Positions 49,092 through 61,518 of a stretch of DNA of 64,000 nt are shown piece after piece. Origin of the DNA: Alentia gelatinosa (lineage: Eukaryota; Annelida; Polychaeta; Phyllodocida; Polynoidae); NCBI GenBank assembly GCA_950022655.1, contig OX465579.1, forward strand, positions 47,781,950 to 47,845,949, read 5' to 3'. Made by a program: the position numbers and the translations under genes. Below the pieces are notes generated by a model. It had not been told where the DNA came from. It saw nothing but the letters and a program-made list of their open reading frames with translations, and searched no databases. Numbering within the stretch: the first letter of the stretch is position 1; each line of letters opens with the position of its first letter.

Positions 49092-49634
49092 TGCTAGAGA
49101 CCGCACAAGTGTGATTCGGTGGTCCCGCAGCTTCGATAACTACCTCCGGCGGCCGGCCTCAACTGGGGGGCAATCGCAAAGAGGACCTCCAGCAAATATC
49201 CAATCCCCAGTCACAAGAAATTATGTACCCTGGAAAGAAGAATTTAGCGGCGACATATTTTACTATTCTAGTATATAAAAATTAAATATCGATGTTATGA
49301 ATTATCACCAACTTATTAATTATCACAAAACAAATATATTAACCAAACCTTAATCTTTTATACTAAAACACATATATTTTCCCAGTCTGTCTTCACCGAT
49401 CTCATTCGAGGGGTTGGACACAAGAAATGACCGTGTGATCGGCCAAATGAAATCCTAAGTACGTTCTAAGTCCTACAGACCAATTCGCCAGTGTATTAAA
49501 GCACATGGGACCAGACAATAAACCAGACCTGACGTTCGCATCTCAATGTTAAAATCCGCCCATGTCTATTAAACAACGCCCAAAATGAAATTTGTCATCC
49601 TCACAGAACCTCTTAATACCTCTCTTTCTCCATA
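49092..49634. other. Intergenic sequence, no gene seen
   Basis: No open frame or repeat of note. Confidence 0.4.
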
Positions 49635-49959
49635 CAGGGATGCAAGTCACTTTATAAAAAAAACATATCTACAGGAGAAATTACTGGTCTGTGTAGAGGC
49701 TGATACGTTTAAAGGAAAACACTCACTCAGAACTGTGGTGTGAGTGTATTTATTGTTCACTTCGGCGGCCTCGCGGCGACTGGGATGCTGACTGTCGGTC
49801 GGATGCCGCGGGAGTATGGCATGGATATGGCGTCTGACCGGGTTGCAGCCAGGTTGTGGCTGGGTGCAACCAACTAGAGAATATCGCAAATATTCATCAT
49901 TATAAACTAAAATCTTGTAATTTCGGAATCCAGTTATGAATTTCAATATTGGCATCCCT
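49635..49959. mobile_element. CAGGGATGCAAG-ended MITE-like element
   Basis: Left end CAGGGATGCAAGTC; right end TTGGCATCCCTA is inverted over about 9-10 bases. Length 325 bp. The interior does not resemble the other CAGGGATG copies, so it may be a different family with a similar terminus. Minus open frame 49647-49982 lies over it and is not a gene. Confidence 0.45.
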
Positions 49960-50469
49960 ATATATTTACATCGGACATACAAAACGAGACATATATAGAA
50001 AGTTTATATGAGAGATTATTACATTTGTAGCTGTGTGGAATGGCCTTGTGGACTGCGACAGCACACACAATGTCCTAGCGGCATATATTCCCAACATCAT
50101 CATTTAGTATGTAACAGATGTCATGGTACACACAAGATCCTCGATCATCAGTTGTTGTCGCTACCGGGCTGCGAAAGCTGCTCAGGGCCACTCATGCGTG
50201 ACAGGCCATGGGGGAGAAGCCCGGGCCACTTATCTCCGCACCCCAGAGACAAAGCCCACCGCCCCCTGGCGACAGTATCGGGATTCCGCCCCCTCTGCAT
50301 ACTGGGTAGCGTGGACAGCTACACGGGAATGTGGTTATTATGTGGATAGGGAACGTGGAAGTGTGATTACTCAGCGGCACTCGACGTGGCGAGCTACTCC
50401 TACTGCTGCCGTTTGTGTCGAGCAGCTCAGAGAGATAAATATCAGCCTGGCGTCGGGACTGGGGCCTCA
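49960..50469. other. No gene supported; opposite-strand open frames
   Basis: CG-enriched segment where plus frames 50008-50349 and 50123-50584 and minus frame 50192-50488 overlap. None shows a domain, and the plus frame runs into the CCA-rich tract. Confidence 0.35.
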
Positions 50470-50880
50470 GCCCGCAGACACACCCCAATATTATCCCCCG
50501 ACCTCCATCACCACCACAACCACCATCTCCACCACTAACGCTCTCACAGCCGATGCCACCACCGTCTCCACACCCGTACTGTAACTTCGATCGCCGACAG
50601 CCCTACCTACACCATCGTCAACCACAAGGCCAAATCCGAAGGCAATTGTGAATGCTACAAGCATTACACACCACCAATGCTAATGCCATGTCGCCAATAC
50701 CATCGCCAACAACGACAACCTCTTCAGCAGCACCAATTGTAGTATGTGATATATCAAGTAGAAATCAGCAGCATTGCCACAGCCAACGATACTGTGAAAA
50801 CGACATTAATCCAACAGCCAATGCAAACACAATCTACTTTCCTTTCAATTCCCAACCGTTAATGCGATTCCTATGATTGA
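50470..50880 (+). repeat. Degenerate CCA/CCAAC-rich low-complexity tract
   Basis: The plus strand is dominated by CACCACAACCACCATC-like words that grade into GCCAATACCATCGCCAAC and ACAGCCAATGCAAAC. Translation gives Thr-rich peptide by composition alone. Probably a decayed trinucleotide/hexanucleotide satellite. Confidence 0.55.
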
Positions 50881-51535
50881 CCAGGTGAATTATTGTTAAT
50901 CAAACTACTCTGTAGGAATGGCAATAAACCTAATTAAAAAGATATAACCCTACAAAATAACTGGTATATTAGAATTACACTTTCCTCTCAATACGGACCA
51001 TTATCCCAAGTCTACTCCTGTTGACCATTCCAAACTCAGCCTAGCTCTAACAAAAAGCATTATTCGGCTGATAAGCTGAACGGGCCTACATCCCGTTAGC
51101 ATAAGCATCCAAGCACGGAGCCTGAACCGAGCATATCTTAGTTGATGTATATGGTGACTTGGTGGTTTTATGATATTTCATACTCGTGCTGTCAATATTT
51201 CCTGGCAGGGTACACAAGTGTCACACCACAATATCAGATCACTGTGGTCACTAACAGGTTATCATTAATTTCTGGGATGTCAGGTGGGGTCTCGAAAAAA
51301 TTGGAAATTCTGGTTGGTAACTAGTGTGAAATCTGCTTAACCCTTAACCTACATGTGTCTAAACTACCCCCATTATCAATCACTGTCACCGAGATGGCAA
51401 ACCCTGATGAATTCAAGAATTACAAAGATCCAATAGCAGGATGCCAGTTTGGGTCAAGAAATCTTACATGGGAACTGAGGCCAGTCTATGTTTCACCCAA
51501 AACACACATGGTGTAGGTGAACTTCCCTCACTCTC
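50881..51535. other. Intergenic sequence, no gene seen
   Basis: AT-rich, short open frame 51142-51324 only. Confidence 0.4.
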
Positions 51536-51579
51536 CTACACATACACCCACTCTGCTTTGAGAGTGGGTGTATGTGTAG
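51536..51579. repeat. Perfect 19-bp inverted repeat with 6-base loop
   Basis: CTACACATACACCCACTCT, loop GCTTTG, then the exact reverse complement. As RNA this makes a 19-bp perfect hairpin. Arms are too short and loop too small for a typical animal microRNA precursor. Could be a transposon end-to-end fusion or a palindromic insertion. Confidence 0.93.
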
Positions 51580-52599
51580 TTTTGCACTAAAACATTTAAA
51601 CAAGATTATCAGTTCTATATTTTGCAAAATATCTTTACAAGTTCATTTGGCATTCCTTATATTTTACTTTGCACTTGGTAAGGCTTCAATAACTCTATTC
51701 TCACTGTGTCAGTATCCTACTTTGTAGGAGCATTTTTCTAAGAACCCCACCATCCTACAGCTCTAGGCATAGCTCTGGGATTCATAGGCCCTCTAACTGA
51801 GTGTGCTGGGGGTTGCTGAATTCAGGAATTTGAAAGATTACAGAACAAGTTCAGTATTTTCAGCTATTTCAAGTCAATTCCTGGCCTCAGCTGAGAGCAA
51901 ACATTGCTTAAGAATTTTCAGGTTTTCATTTCGAACCCCAATGTCGGACATGTAGATGTTGGACGAGGCCAAGCGATACACTCCATGTTGAACATATTCG
52001 AATTAAAGTAAGTCTGGAGAAAGTCTGGAGAAGAAATCCTGGGAAATCACCTGAATGATACCAAAACCTACCAAGTTATTGTGTCTCTGCGTTTCGTGAG
52101 TCTGTTAATCCAATATGGCGACCTACATAACAAGCACCATGTGGATTAATGGCGAAAGCCTTCATCTCCATATGATTTGAAGCGGAATTTCGACCAATGG
52201 CAGCCAATCACTACCGCTGCTGCATGTTCTTCCTTCCTCGTCTCTGCTGCCTCAGAGAGATGAGACAAATCAGAAAACACACGACCACTGTACAACAACA
52301 GGCGAATGAGGGTCTCTGGGAGGTGAGTGGGAAATGCATAAAAATGTGGTGATGTGGATAGCGTATGTTTATCTAAGTCTAAAAAAACCTCATTACAATA
52401 ATCATACACACAATGTGTTTATCCCAGACAAATATTGCATGGAAAAACGACTGTATACTGTCGAACCAAAAAAAATTAATTCTAAAATGCGCCACAAGAT
52501 ATTTGACTGTATACATCAATTATGTTACTTAGCTAAGGTTAGGTTCAGGGTGAACTCGAGTTAACTAGTAATTTAGTACTGCTACTTTTCATGGTACAA
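51580..52599. other. Intergenic sequence, no gene seen
   Basis: AAGTCTGGAG is directly repeated near 52012-52034. Frames 52146-52409 (minus) and 52334-52564 (plus) are unrecognised. Confidence 0.4.
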
Positions 52600-52652
52600 A
52601 CCGTAAATGAAAACATGAATTCCCGTGGAAAAAACGGAAACTGGCATCTCTG
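52600..52652 (+). mobile_element. Right-end fragment of the CAGGGATGTC MITE family
   Basis: ATGAAAACATGAATTCCCGTGGAA...GGAAACTGGCATCTCTG parallels the last 50 bases of 39855-40119 and 62100-62357. The left part is missing or too diverged. Confidence 0.5.
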
Positions 52653-53417
52653 TTGACATTAACAACCCACGACCCACGCCTGGGAGGCTCTTTTAGTCTT
52701 TAGTCGGGCAAACGTCTGCGAAGTCTGGGCCTGCAAGACGATATCCCCGTGAAAAGAGGCTGATTGTTAAGTAGGGTCTTGCCTAGTTGCTTCTGGGGCT
52801 GTTTGGACATGACCACAGTTATATGAATTACGGCAAAAATGCACACAACTACTGTTGGACTGTCCATGTGGTGCTTTCACACAAACTGGAAATCACACTG
52901 TGGTTGTCAGCCGTGTTTGAAACTCCCAATATAAGACCTCATATTAAAGTAATTCTCTATCCCAACACATTTTGAAAATGCCACGCATTTCAATTCCTTC
53001 CCTAGAATAGAACTTTTTTTAATCAATAGGGAATCTAGATATAATAATGAACTCCAATTGTTATTCTTCATAACCTTTGAACAAACTTTTTACAACCCAA
53101 AACATTTGAGTTCAATAAAGAATCCATTCCAAAACCACTCCCCTGACCGGTGCCAATTTTGTGTTTTTGAAAAAAAAAGACGTCCAATTTTCCTGAACGC
53201 ATTTGAAATTCCCTGAAGATTCCCCGTCCTTCAAAATAAACACTTTACTCTGATCGTGGCAATCTTTCGTAGCTCAACAGGGAGTTGAACTGTGAGAGCT
53301 TACAGTATTTATTTTACCATTGCGGGGTGATATAACCTCAGCAAATCAAGAAATACCAAAGAACATAATAGAAACGATGTACATTTCAACAATGAGTCTT
53401 CCAGTATTAACAAAATA
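52653..53417. other. Intergenic sequence, no gene seen
   Basis: No open frame or repeat of note. Confidence 0.4.
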
Positions 53418-53585
53418 CAGTATAACCCCCCCTCCCGTTCCGGGCAAAAGTGTCCCCTTAACGGAACGATTTAAGCGGTGTGAACTCAAACATGTAATAG
53501 AGGGTGGAATTCTGTTTCGAGTAAAATTGACCCCTTAAACGTATGGTGCTTCTAGGCGGAATGTCGCTTAAGAGGGTTTCTACTG
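53418..53585. mobile_element. Pogo/Tigger-like MITE
   Basis: Left end CAGTATAACCCCCCC; right end, inverted, reads CAGTAGAAACCCTCTTAAG. Subterminal TTAAGCGG/CGCTTAAG and CCCCTTAA words occur on both sides. A TA precedes the left end as expected for pogo/Tc1-type targets; the right flank TT is one change from TA. 168 bp, no transposase. Confidence 0.6.
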
Positions 53586-54419
53586 TTAAAGCTATATTCT
53601 TCCCAAACTAGGTTACTCTATGCCTTAGGCAAAGTCTTTTACTTCAAAGACATGCTTTCGACATATATTCCTAAAGTGCTATAGAAATAATCATGATTAA
53701 TTCGTAGGCCTTCGGTTAAATGTAAGATGATAATTTTTCAGATGAAAGATTGCATAGTTCCCGCCCGAAGCATATCCATTGCTAATGGCATATCCTTTCA
53801 TAATCGCCACAGTATGACAGACAATGCCAGTTATTTGATGGACTATTGAGAAACTGACGTTACCCTTATCGGGCAAGAGAAGAATGCAACACAAAAGGAG
53901 TTTTTCTGATTCCTTTGTTCAGCTGTTATGGGATTACATCGATGCACTTCACAAAAGAAAATCAATAAAACAAAAGGAAGTCGCTGTAACAACGTCGAGT
54001 TATAGACTTCCCTTTGCAGACTGTCTGCTGTAGATTTAAATGATATTTATTGCGAAGCGATATAGTTGCTGGAAGGAAAGAACTTATGAATGTGGACGGG
54101 CCTATCTGAGTCTAACAGTGCTTAGAGCAGAATTAATATACATGCATATTCTTTTAGAAGTTCCTGCTACAGGAAACCCGAAACTGCAGAGACATCATCG
54201 ACACAAAAAAACGATGTCATAGTGATGACCATATCATTATTTGATAAGAGGAGATGACTCCCTTGACGCAATGATGTTTAAAATGGACAAAGAAACGACT
54301 GTTATATATTCTAGCCATGTGCCCACGACCCTCACTGATACTAAAGGCCATAACCGAGAGATATATCTCGATGCGACATTTGGCCTCCCCTGAATCGCAG
54401 GTAGAGGAGGTTTTCCACA
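53586..54419. other. Intergenic sequence, no gene seen
   Basis: Short unrecognised open frames only (53697-53894, 54040-54222). Confidence 0.4.
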
Positions 54420-55245
54420 AGGTCTGTCGACCCCCACAGTGGGGTGTGCACAGTGAGGGTTTGTACAGGAATCGCATGCTTTTTGGTGGTCCACCATGCT
54501 CTTTGCACAGCCCGATTTCTGAGATAAATCTACTTCCCCTAAAGTGAATGAGAAATATTCCTTTATGGTTAATTGCACCACCAATAACCCCTCTAATCAC
54601 AGTTAAATGATATGCTTGGTTGGCCAGGGCTACCCTGCGATTTCGGGACAGGCATCCGACAACCCTGTCCACAGGGCCTCAGGAACAGAATCGCAGGGGA
54701 AAATTCAAACATGTTTGGATTTTATCCCATACCATTCCTGGCCCTGTGAAGGTACAATTTGTCAGTGATAAACTGTACCCTCCACAGGGGGGCGGTACCG
54801 GCATCTCAGGGGTGGGTATCGCAAGGAAAACCCAATTGGGGGATTCTAGATGGAGGGACCGATAATCGCAAGGAAAGGAACGGGAATCAAACAGTGGGTC
54901 ACGCTTCTATCCCTAATAGCCCAGTGGGTCCCAGCATGCGATTTGTGACCCTCAGATTCAATAACCCCCCCCCCCCCGCCCCTTGCGGAGGGGGACAAAA
55001 TTAAAACATGTCGGTTTTTCCCTGGGATTTTGTTCCTGGAGCCCTGTACCCCCCGCGGAGAGGATCATTGGCTGCCTGTCCCGGAATCGCAGGGGGATTT
55101 AAAGGAAGTAGATCGTTATGAGGGATCGCAGGAAGCGCACAGTGGATCAGAAAACGCATGCGACCAATCCCTGCTGTGTGTACCCCACTGTGGAGTTTGA
55201 TGGCCCGTGCGATAGACTGTCCCTCCTGAGGGCCGTGTCCCACCT
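54420..55245. repeat. Complex cluster of inverted and direct repeat units
   Basis: Left arm about 54420-54745 and right arm about 54985-55210 are inverted relative to each other: CCCCCACAGTGGGG...CGCATGC, CTACTTCC, CTGCGATTTCGGGACAGGCA, CTCAGGAACA.AATC.CAGGG, and CATGTTT.GATTTT are mirrored at the right in reverse order. The middle (54760-54960) holds a diverged third unit in the right-arm orientation (CTGTACCCTCCACAGGGG, CAGTGGGTC, GCATGCGATT). The left arm carries about 80-90 extra bases near 54500-54590. C13 at 54965-54977 sits between units. The several open frames on both strands here are by-products of the repeats. Confidence 0.65.
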
Positions 55246-55360
55246 TGTAATATAATCTAGCAAGTTTTGAGGCATATATGTTCCGTCAGTAACATAACAC
55301 TAATAATTAGCTCCCAACCTAGCAATTTGCCCCCAACCTCCACTGAGATTGGGCATGTTG

Positions 55361-55440
55361 AAGGTCACGGCCCGTAAGTTATATATATATATACATGCCG
55401 TGACACCCTGGTTTTCTCTGACGAGCACCATCATCAGATA
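55361..55440 (-). repeat. Hairpin around (AT)n with ribozyme-like flank
   Basis: GTCACGGC (55364-55371) and GCCGTGAC (55397-55404) pair around (AT)n. On the minus strand CTGATGA (55437-55431) and GAAAAC (55416-55411) bracket 14 bases with only a weak stem. The pattern echoes Penelope-type hammerhead ends but the core is not intact. Confidence 0.3.
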
Positions 55441-55739
55441 TCACACGCATCTGCAGCCAGTAGTCGGATCAATAAACAGATTATACAAAACTAGTAGGGG
55501 TACACGGAGGGGAGATTTGACGGGTCAATGGGTAGTGTGTGGGATTGTCGGGATAGTTTCAGGTGGGGCATGAGGGTGGGAGGGTTGGAGCTGTGTGAGG
55601 GATCAGAGGTATTGAAAGTACGTCGAGTCAGGCCCTAAAGTGGGATTATCCCACGGGTTGCTGAGATTGATGGGCTTGGTCCTCCGGTGATGCTTGGAGA
55701 ATGGAGGTGCGTGAGTGGTGCCGGGGTACGTATTAACAC

Positions 55740-55930
55740 ATTCACTCTCCGGCCGCCGCCGCCGGGATAACCCCCCACACGTGCGCCGGCTCTGTCCCGG
55801 TGACGCCGGCGGCCGGAACACCCACTACGCGGGCGCATAATGAGGAATGTTCTATTCCCCCGGCGGGCGCTATAGGCTGGCCGAATGTTAAACACCGACA
55901 GAGGGCGGGTCCGGGCCTAGTGCGTAAGAC
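55740..55930. promoter_or_regulatory. Short CpG-rich island
   Basis: CTCCGGCCGCCGCCGCCGGG, GCGCCGGCTC, GACGCCGGCGGCCGG and GGCGGGCGC contrast with AT-rich flanks. GCCGGC-type palindromes recur. Overlapping minus frames (55603-56068) are unrecognised. Promoter island or old CG-rich repeat cannot be told apart here. Confidence 0.3.
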
Positions 55931-56849
55931 GGAGGGTAAAGTGCCCTTACTCTGTGAGTAGTCTACAAGTGGCTGTATGTGTATGTGTGAGTGGGCGGGG
56001 GTGGACATGGGAATGTGTGATGGGGGCGTGCTGCTTACGTTCGAACCTAATCCCCCCCTCACCTCCAAACCCCACCGTCTCCCGCTCCGTCCTGTCCATC
56101 ATTTAACCTGGAAATCCTCCATGCCAGGTCATCAACACTTTCCCCATCACCACCATACAGACAAGATGAACGAGCGAAATGAGGATTAGTCAGTGGAAGA
56201 CGTAAACTGAACGAAATCTCAACGTTGCAACTAATGGGGTGATTAGCACTTTAAAAGAAGGATCAACTCGGATCAAGGATTGGGATAGAAGGAGAGTCCT
56301 CCTGACAATTCGCTTTCGCCGGTGCAGCTATTGCGAAATGGTTGATTCACAAAGATTTCTTATTTCTTCACGGCCTCCCGTCCACCTGCCCGAACCAATA
56401 AGCTCTAAAGATAGATCGATATATCAATCTGATATCTATGTGCCATTGGCCAATAATGACAGGTGGTCGCGATATTGCAAGAACTCGTGTCTGGTATTCA
56501 TGATGTTTACAAGGTAACGAACAGTGAGACAAAGACAGTTTCCCGACCAACCAAATTATTGAAATTCACTTGATATGAATACGTTATATGTTACTGTACA
56601 AGGATGTTAGTCTGTTGGTCAAAGAGGTATACCTTGCTTCGGCTTTTATACAATGTCTTTTGGTAATTCTTCATCTCCAGATTCATCTGATTTCTAGGCC
56701 GGAAAAGGAATCATATGAAAAGCCAATGTATGGACGCCAAAGCGAGGTTAACCTCAAATGTGGGCTTTGGCCATAAGACTGCTGTGATATTAGGCTTCTA
56801 ATGATAGCATAACCCAACCCAAAAAAGCATATCCTACTTTCAGATCAGC
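55931..56849. other. Intergenic sequence, no gene seen
   Basis: Open frame 56239-56517 (plus) and the smaller frames nearby are not recognised. Confidence 0.4.
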
Positions 56850-57210
56850 TTATTCAAAGGGCCCCCATCCCCTTTCTATATACTACTCCATATCTCTGAT
56901 GGTGACATCCCCATTCCCATATACTACGTTTAATGTAATCTTCAATACAGCATTCCCATCTCTATATACTATATAACATATTTTCAATGCGGCTTCCCTA
57001 ATTCTTTTTACTACGTTACATCAACATTTTCCAAGATGACTTCCGTTTTCCGTATGTACTACACATTATAAATATTTAAATATGATAATTCTATTTCCAA
57101 ATTCAACTTTTTCAAGGTGACACCTTCATTTCATATACTAAGTCAGACTAACTTGTCTCAAGGTGACATCCCCATTTCCATATACTACTCCATGCCTTCC
57201 TTTTCAATGC
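56850..57210 (+). repeat. Decayed minisatellite, unit about 50-60 bp
   Basis: CCCATTYCCATATACTAC and TTTTCAAGGTGACATCC recur in register at least six times with strong divergence (for example near 56863, 56910, 56950, 56995, 57040, 57130, 57165). Pyrimidine-rich on the plus strand, non-coding. Confidence 0.6.
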
Positions 57211-60200
57211 ACTTATGATAATTGAAACTGTTCCCCCAGCCAACATCCCTTCTATTCAACATACACAAACTGATTTCCTTGGTTGAAATTCGGTGTGCTA
57301 TCTCACGAGCTATTTTTCTAGAATATTATAGTAAGAAAGTGCAAAGAATATGTAAACATCCATGAGACCTGTAACTATCTCCTGGTGCCATACAGGATGG
57401 TAGAAGCTATTGCAATATCGGAAGAAGGAATAAGACCATTGCTGGAGTCTTTCCTGACAGTGATGACTAGAACGACGGCTTTATTTCCTACTGTCTATTG
57501 ACCTAGAAGACAGGCTATCTGGCAAGATACTTATTTTGGCCGTGTCTTGGTTCAGCACAGATGGTCTGGCGATGGAAAAATAAATTGATAAAAAGTATTG
57601 CTAATCATCTTTCCATGCTTTCAACGGACCTTGAGGAAATGATTTCTACACCCAGAAGCAACATTCTGTATATCTCTTGCCTGACATTACTTTTAGAAAT
57701 ATGACCAGAAAGTTGGACCTTGGAAAAAATAACCAACAGGAGGCAAAAATGGCACTAAGTGAAAAACTTTATGATATGGATAACATAATCGATTAGATGC
57801 ATATCCCACTAGACAGGGCAATGACTAGCACAATAGAATCGGGACACTCTCCTTCACGTTTGTACTGAAAAGTGCTCTAGCGTGTTAGAAGTGCAACCGA
57901 GAACATAATCATTATAATATAGATGTATCATGAATTAACCTGGCTTCAATCTGTACAAAGAGAGTTTTACAGAAGCTGACATAATATTGCGGAGATAATA
58001 AGACGTTTTTGCATGTTTGTATTCGCTTTTCCGTTGATTCTGGCCCAACAACATATTGCCCGACCACTCCAAATCCATGGGAATATGTCAGATGCGGCAT
58101 GCTTTGATGATGAATGCAGGTAGAAGGTCAACAATGAGAGCCAATAGTCCCAGACCCGTGTGACTGCATTGACGTTAGACTGGTAATCGAGTCAGGTTGT
58201 GTTCTTTTCTATCGGACTCGCTGATAGATACATGATCTATCACACATGAAGATGTCGGGTATGTTCACATATAAATCCCTAACCGCTATAGCGTCACTTC
58301 TAGGTATGATTTCCATTCACATTGAAATTAAATTTCTGTGTAATTGTCTTTTGCGGAAGATGTGATAAATCTTACATTATCCTAACAAAAGAGATAACGG
58401 CAGGCTTAGGGTGAATTTTACATTCGGTGAACATAGACATATAAAAAGTACTCATAACTATAGTATTTGGTTAGTCTATAAAAATAGTTATGGCCCTACT
58501 AATTGATTTCTACTAGTTTACTAGTTTATTTCTGCTTATTGCAAAGCGGAAGTTTATAATTGATGTACTTGACAATGGAGAATACGACAATGTTTTTTTG
58601 CGTTATTACCTTTGTGAGGCGGAAATCCGTTAATGGTGTTTTTGACAGGGCGGCGTACGCTATTTGTGCTTTATTACTCTTTGTGACACGGAAATAGATT
58701 TTCTGGGAATTTGAAAACGCGATCTGAGAGTATAGTACGTCACGACTTTTTGTAAGTACAATTAAATGTGGATTCATGCGTTTAAGCAACAAAACACGGT
58801 CAGATAGATATATGTATAAAAAAAACCTCGTGTGAATGGAAATGATGATTTGGCACGAGAAATGAGCATTCCAGTCACAGTTAGGTGTTCCTGATTGTTA
58901 TTGGCTCTGATATCGTTCAAGTGAATTAGAAAATTTAACTATCGTATGGTCGGAGATATATACATATATATAGACGTGTATGCATGTTGCACTGCCATCA
59001 TATCGTATACACACCACAGACATGTTTACGCTTGTATTTCAAAGTTGGTTGTTGTTTTACATTTGATCTTTCTTGTCATTTTAGATTGAATTTCCTTTAG
59101 GGATAAACACCAAAGACACTGACCCCTCCCCCCTCCACCTCAAAATTTGCTGCGAAGTTTAACAATTATCTTACAAGAGTCCAATACATTAATCACTCCC
59201 TGTCAAAATGAATAGGTTCACGATGGGAACAGACCACTGTTTTCTTTCAATCCAAGGATAAATCTCTTCAATGTCTCTCGTGGTTGAAAAAATTGTGTAA
59301 TTGATTTACAAGCAGGTTCTGTGGCATTTTTCTTCTTCGGTTCAACCTGTGTTCTTTGTACAAATTTCTTTCTTCCCAAACCAAAAGGAAACTACCATAT
59401 GTGGGCATATCATTTAGTCGTGCAAATTGTAGGGATTTAACTCAATGATAGAATCATAGCGGCAAAAGTGCTCCCATAATACGAAGCTCAGGATGGTCCT
59501 AATACTGCATCCCGATTCAATTTCCTTGCCATTTTCTGAATCGTTTCATCGGGAAAAAATTAATTTAAAAAGTGATTAAATTTACTTTTTAACACCTGCG
59601 GTAAAACGGGACTGGCCGGAAGTGGCATTGCGCACGCTTGTCGGCTGTCCGTGCGCACTGGACTGTCTTCGACCATTACTCATCCTTTGCATGAGCCCAA
59701 TGGCCAGGTTGACAAATGGCAGACAATCAGCTGCGCATTATGTTCTGCATTTTTTTAAACGCTTTCATGGGGTTGGGCATAACAAATAAAACTCTGAAAG
59801 CGAGGCTGTTATATTCATTTTCCCCCTTAAGATAGCAGCTGCAAACAGGATTGGATAAAACTTTAGAGTATTTAACACTGAAAAGCTATTCCGAATCTCA
59901 ATTCCTTCTTCGGAGTAAAGTGATACATGTTCGCAAATCAATGCACTGTTTTCACATGGTCTTTGCCTTACACAAGGACAAGAGGCTGAATGTAATGTTA
60001 CATTTTGCTGACAAAAAAAATGCACAAGAGATGACTCAGTTGATGAAATAGTGTATGTGATATGTACACTCCCAACACCCTACTACAACTGAAAACTCTA
60101 CAGTCATTTTTTCGTGGGTGGGGTGGGGATCGTATATTGCATTCAAGTTTGGTACGTTGTTCTTCCACACAACTGTGGTCCTGGTGTAGTAGAATTAAAA

Positions 60201-61518
60201 TATACGCATATGACTATCTGTGTTAGTCTATTTTTCTACGGAATGTAACCGATACAATCGATAAGAATTGAATTATATTTATATTACAATTGTTGATTGA
60301 GATGACAACTGATTGGTCAGATGGGTGCTGTTCAACAGCATTCATGTCAATTAAACTGTTTGATTTCAAATATAACCTCATATTTACAGTGTAAAGGCCT
60401 GCCACTTATTGCTGAGCTATTTATCCAGGTAAGCAGGTTGTTAGGCCGAAGTTAATCAGTATATAAATAAAACAATTAGATTAACACCTTTGGGCAAGGG
60501 GCTAATAGTAAATTACAGTTGGCATATTGAACTTAACGTGCGTCTGAGTGACCCGTGCCCGTCACATGAAGTCACTGGCGGCTACCACCTCTCAGTAATA
60601 ATTTTATATGCCACACTATGCCTCGTGATTAACCTTCCAGACAACACTTGAATCCACCTGCAAACACCATGGCGTCGCAGATGTTATCAAACGCGTCCAA
60701 TCTCACCTATGACACGTGGTAGATGAGCGATAATAGGGATGAAGGCGCTATTCCTCCTCATCCGTATTCCCACCTCACAACAAACAAGATTTCTACTTCA
60801 TTTCTTTTTTCTTGGGGAAATCAGCTTGTGCCAACCCAGCCATAGAGAAACGACTAGAGGCCATCCTTGTATGGAGATTCTTCCGGAGAGAGGTTAACTC
60901 AAGACTAGTTGGCATTCTTGCTACAGCCTAAAGCAAATGTCATGAAATAGATTAAGCAAAATTACTTTCACTTGAGAGACAAGTTGAATGTAGTGTTAAT
61001 GTTGTTATATTCAGTAATGTTGTTATATTAAATATCATATTATCGTATATCATCTATTCTACCGTAGAGTAGACTAGACCGTGGCTGATACAGACGGCAG
61101 ACCCATGGGTGCCTCCAGGTAAGGAGATCGGCTCTGTACGCAATACTAATCAGATAGCCTCATCAAAAGTTGCAAAATTTATCAATGCGTGATTCTGCAG
61201 AATCTGATAAAAAAGGAAGTAACCTTACAGCCCATACGTCCTTGAACATATGTTCTCTCCGGCTGCAGAGAACTACAAAATAACATTATGGAATTCATCT
61301 GTGTTGCTTTCTTCTAGACAGCTTTTTGCCTCGCACTGTAAAAAGTCCATAGAAGAGTGATGTTCAATTGCCTGCATCAAAACTACAGACCTTTGTCTAA
61401 GTTTAGACGAAACTATATGATTGCGACATATGGATGCCTGAGGAAGGTAATGCTATGCGATTTCATTCTGTAGAAATCCAGTGTTTAAATAGAGTATTCT
61501 TTATAGACTTTTTCAAGG
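57211..61518. other. Intergenic sequence, no gene seen
   Basis: About 4.3 kb of mostly AT-rich DNA. Open frames 57912-58100, 58526-58792, 59765-60051 (both strands) and 60223-60405 lack domains and splice context. No element termini or tandem repeats recognised. Confidence 0.4.

Noticed and set aside
50123..50584. 153-codon frame, the longest in the window
   Set aside because: It runs into a CCA-rich low-complexity tract that gives Thr/Pro by composition and overlaps other frames on both strands; no domain.
54217..54672. 151-codon minus frame
   Set aside because: It lies largely in the inverted-repeat cluster, and the mirrored unit gives a similar peptide on the opposite strand.
55411..55437. 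Second hammerhead-like CTGATGA...GAAAAC
   Set aside because: The 14 bases between the core words cannot form a good helix II and GAAA is followed by AC rather than a clear stem III, so the core is not intact.
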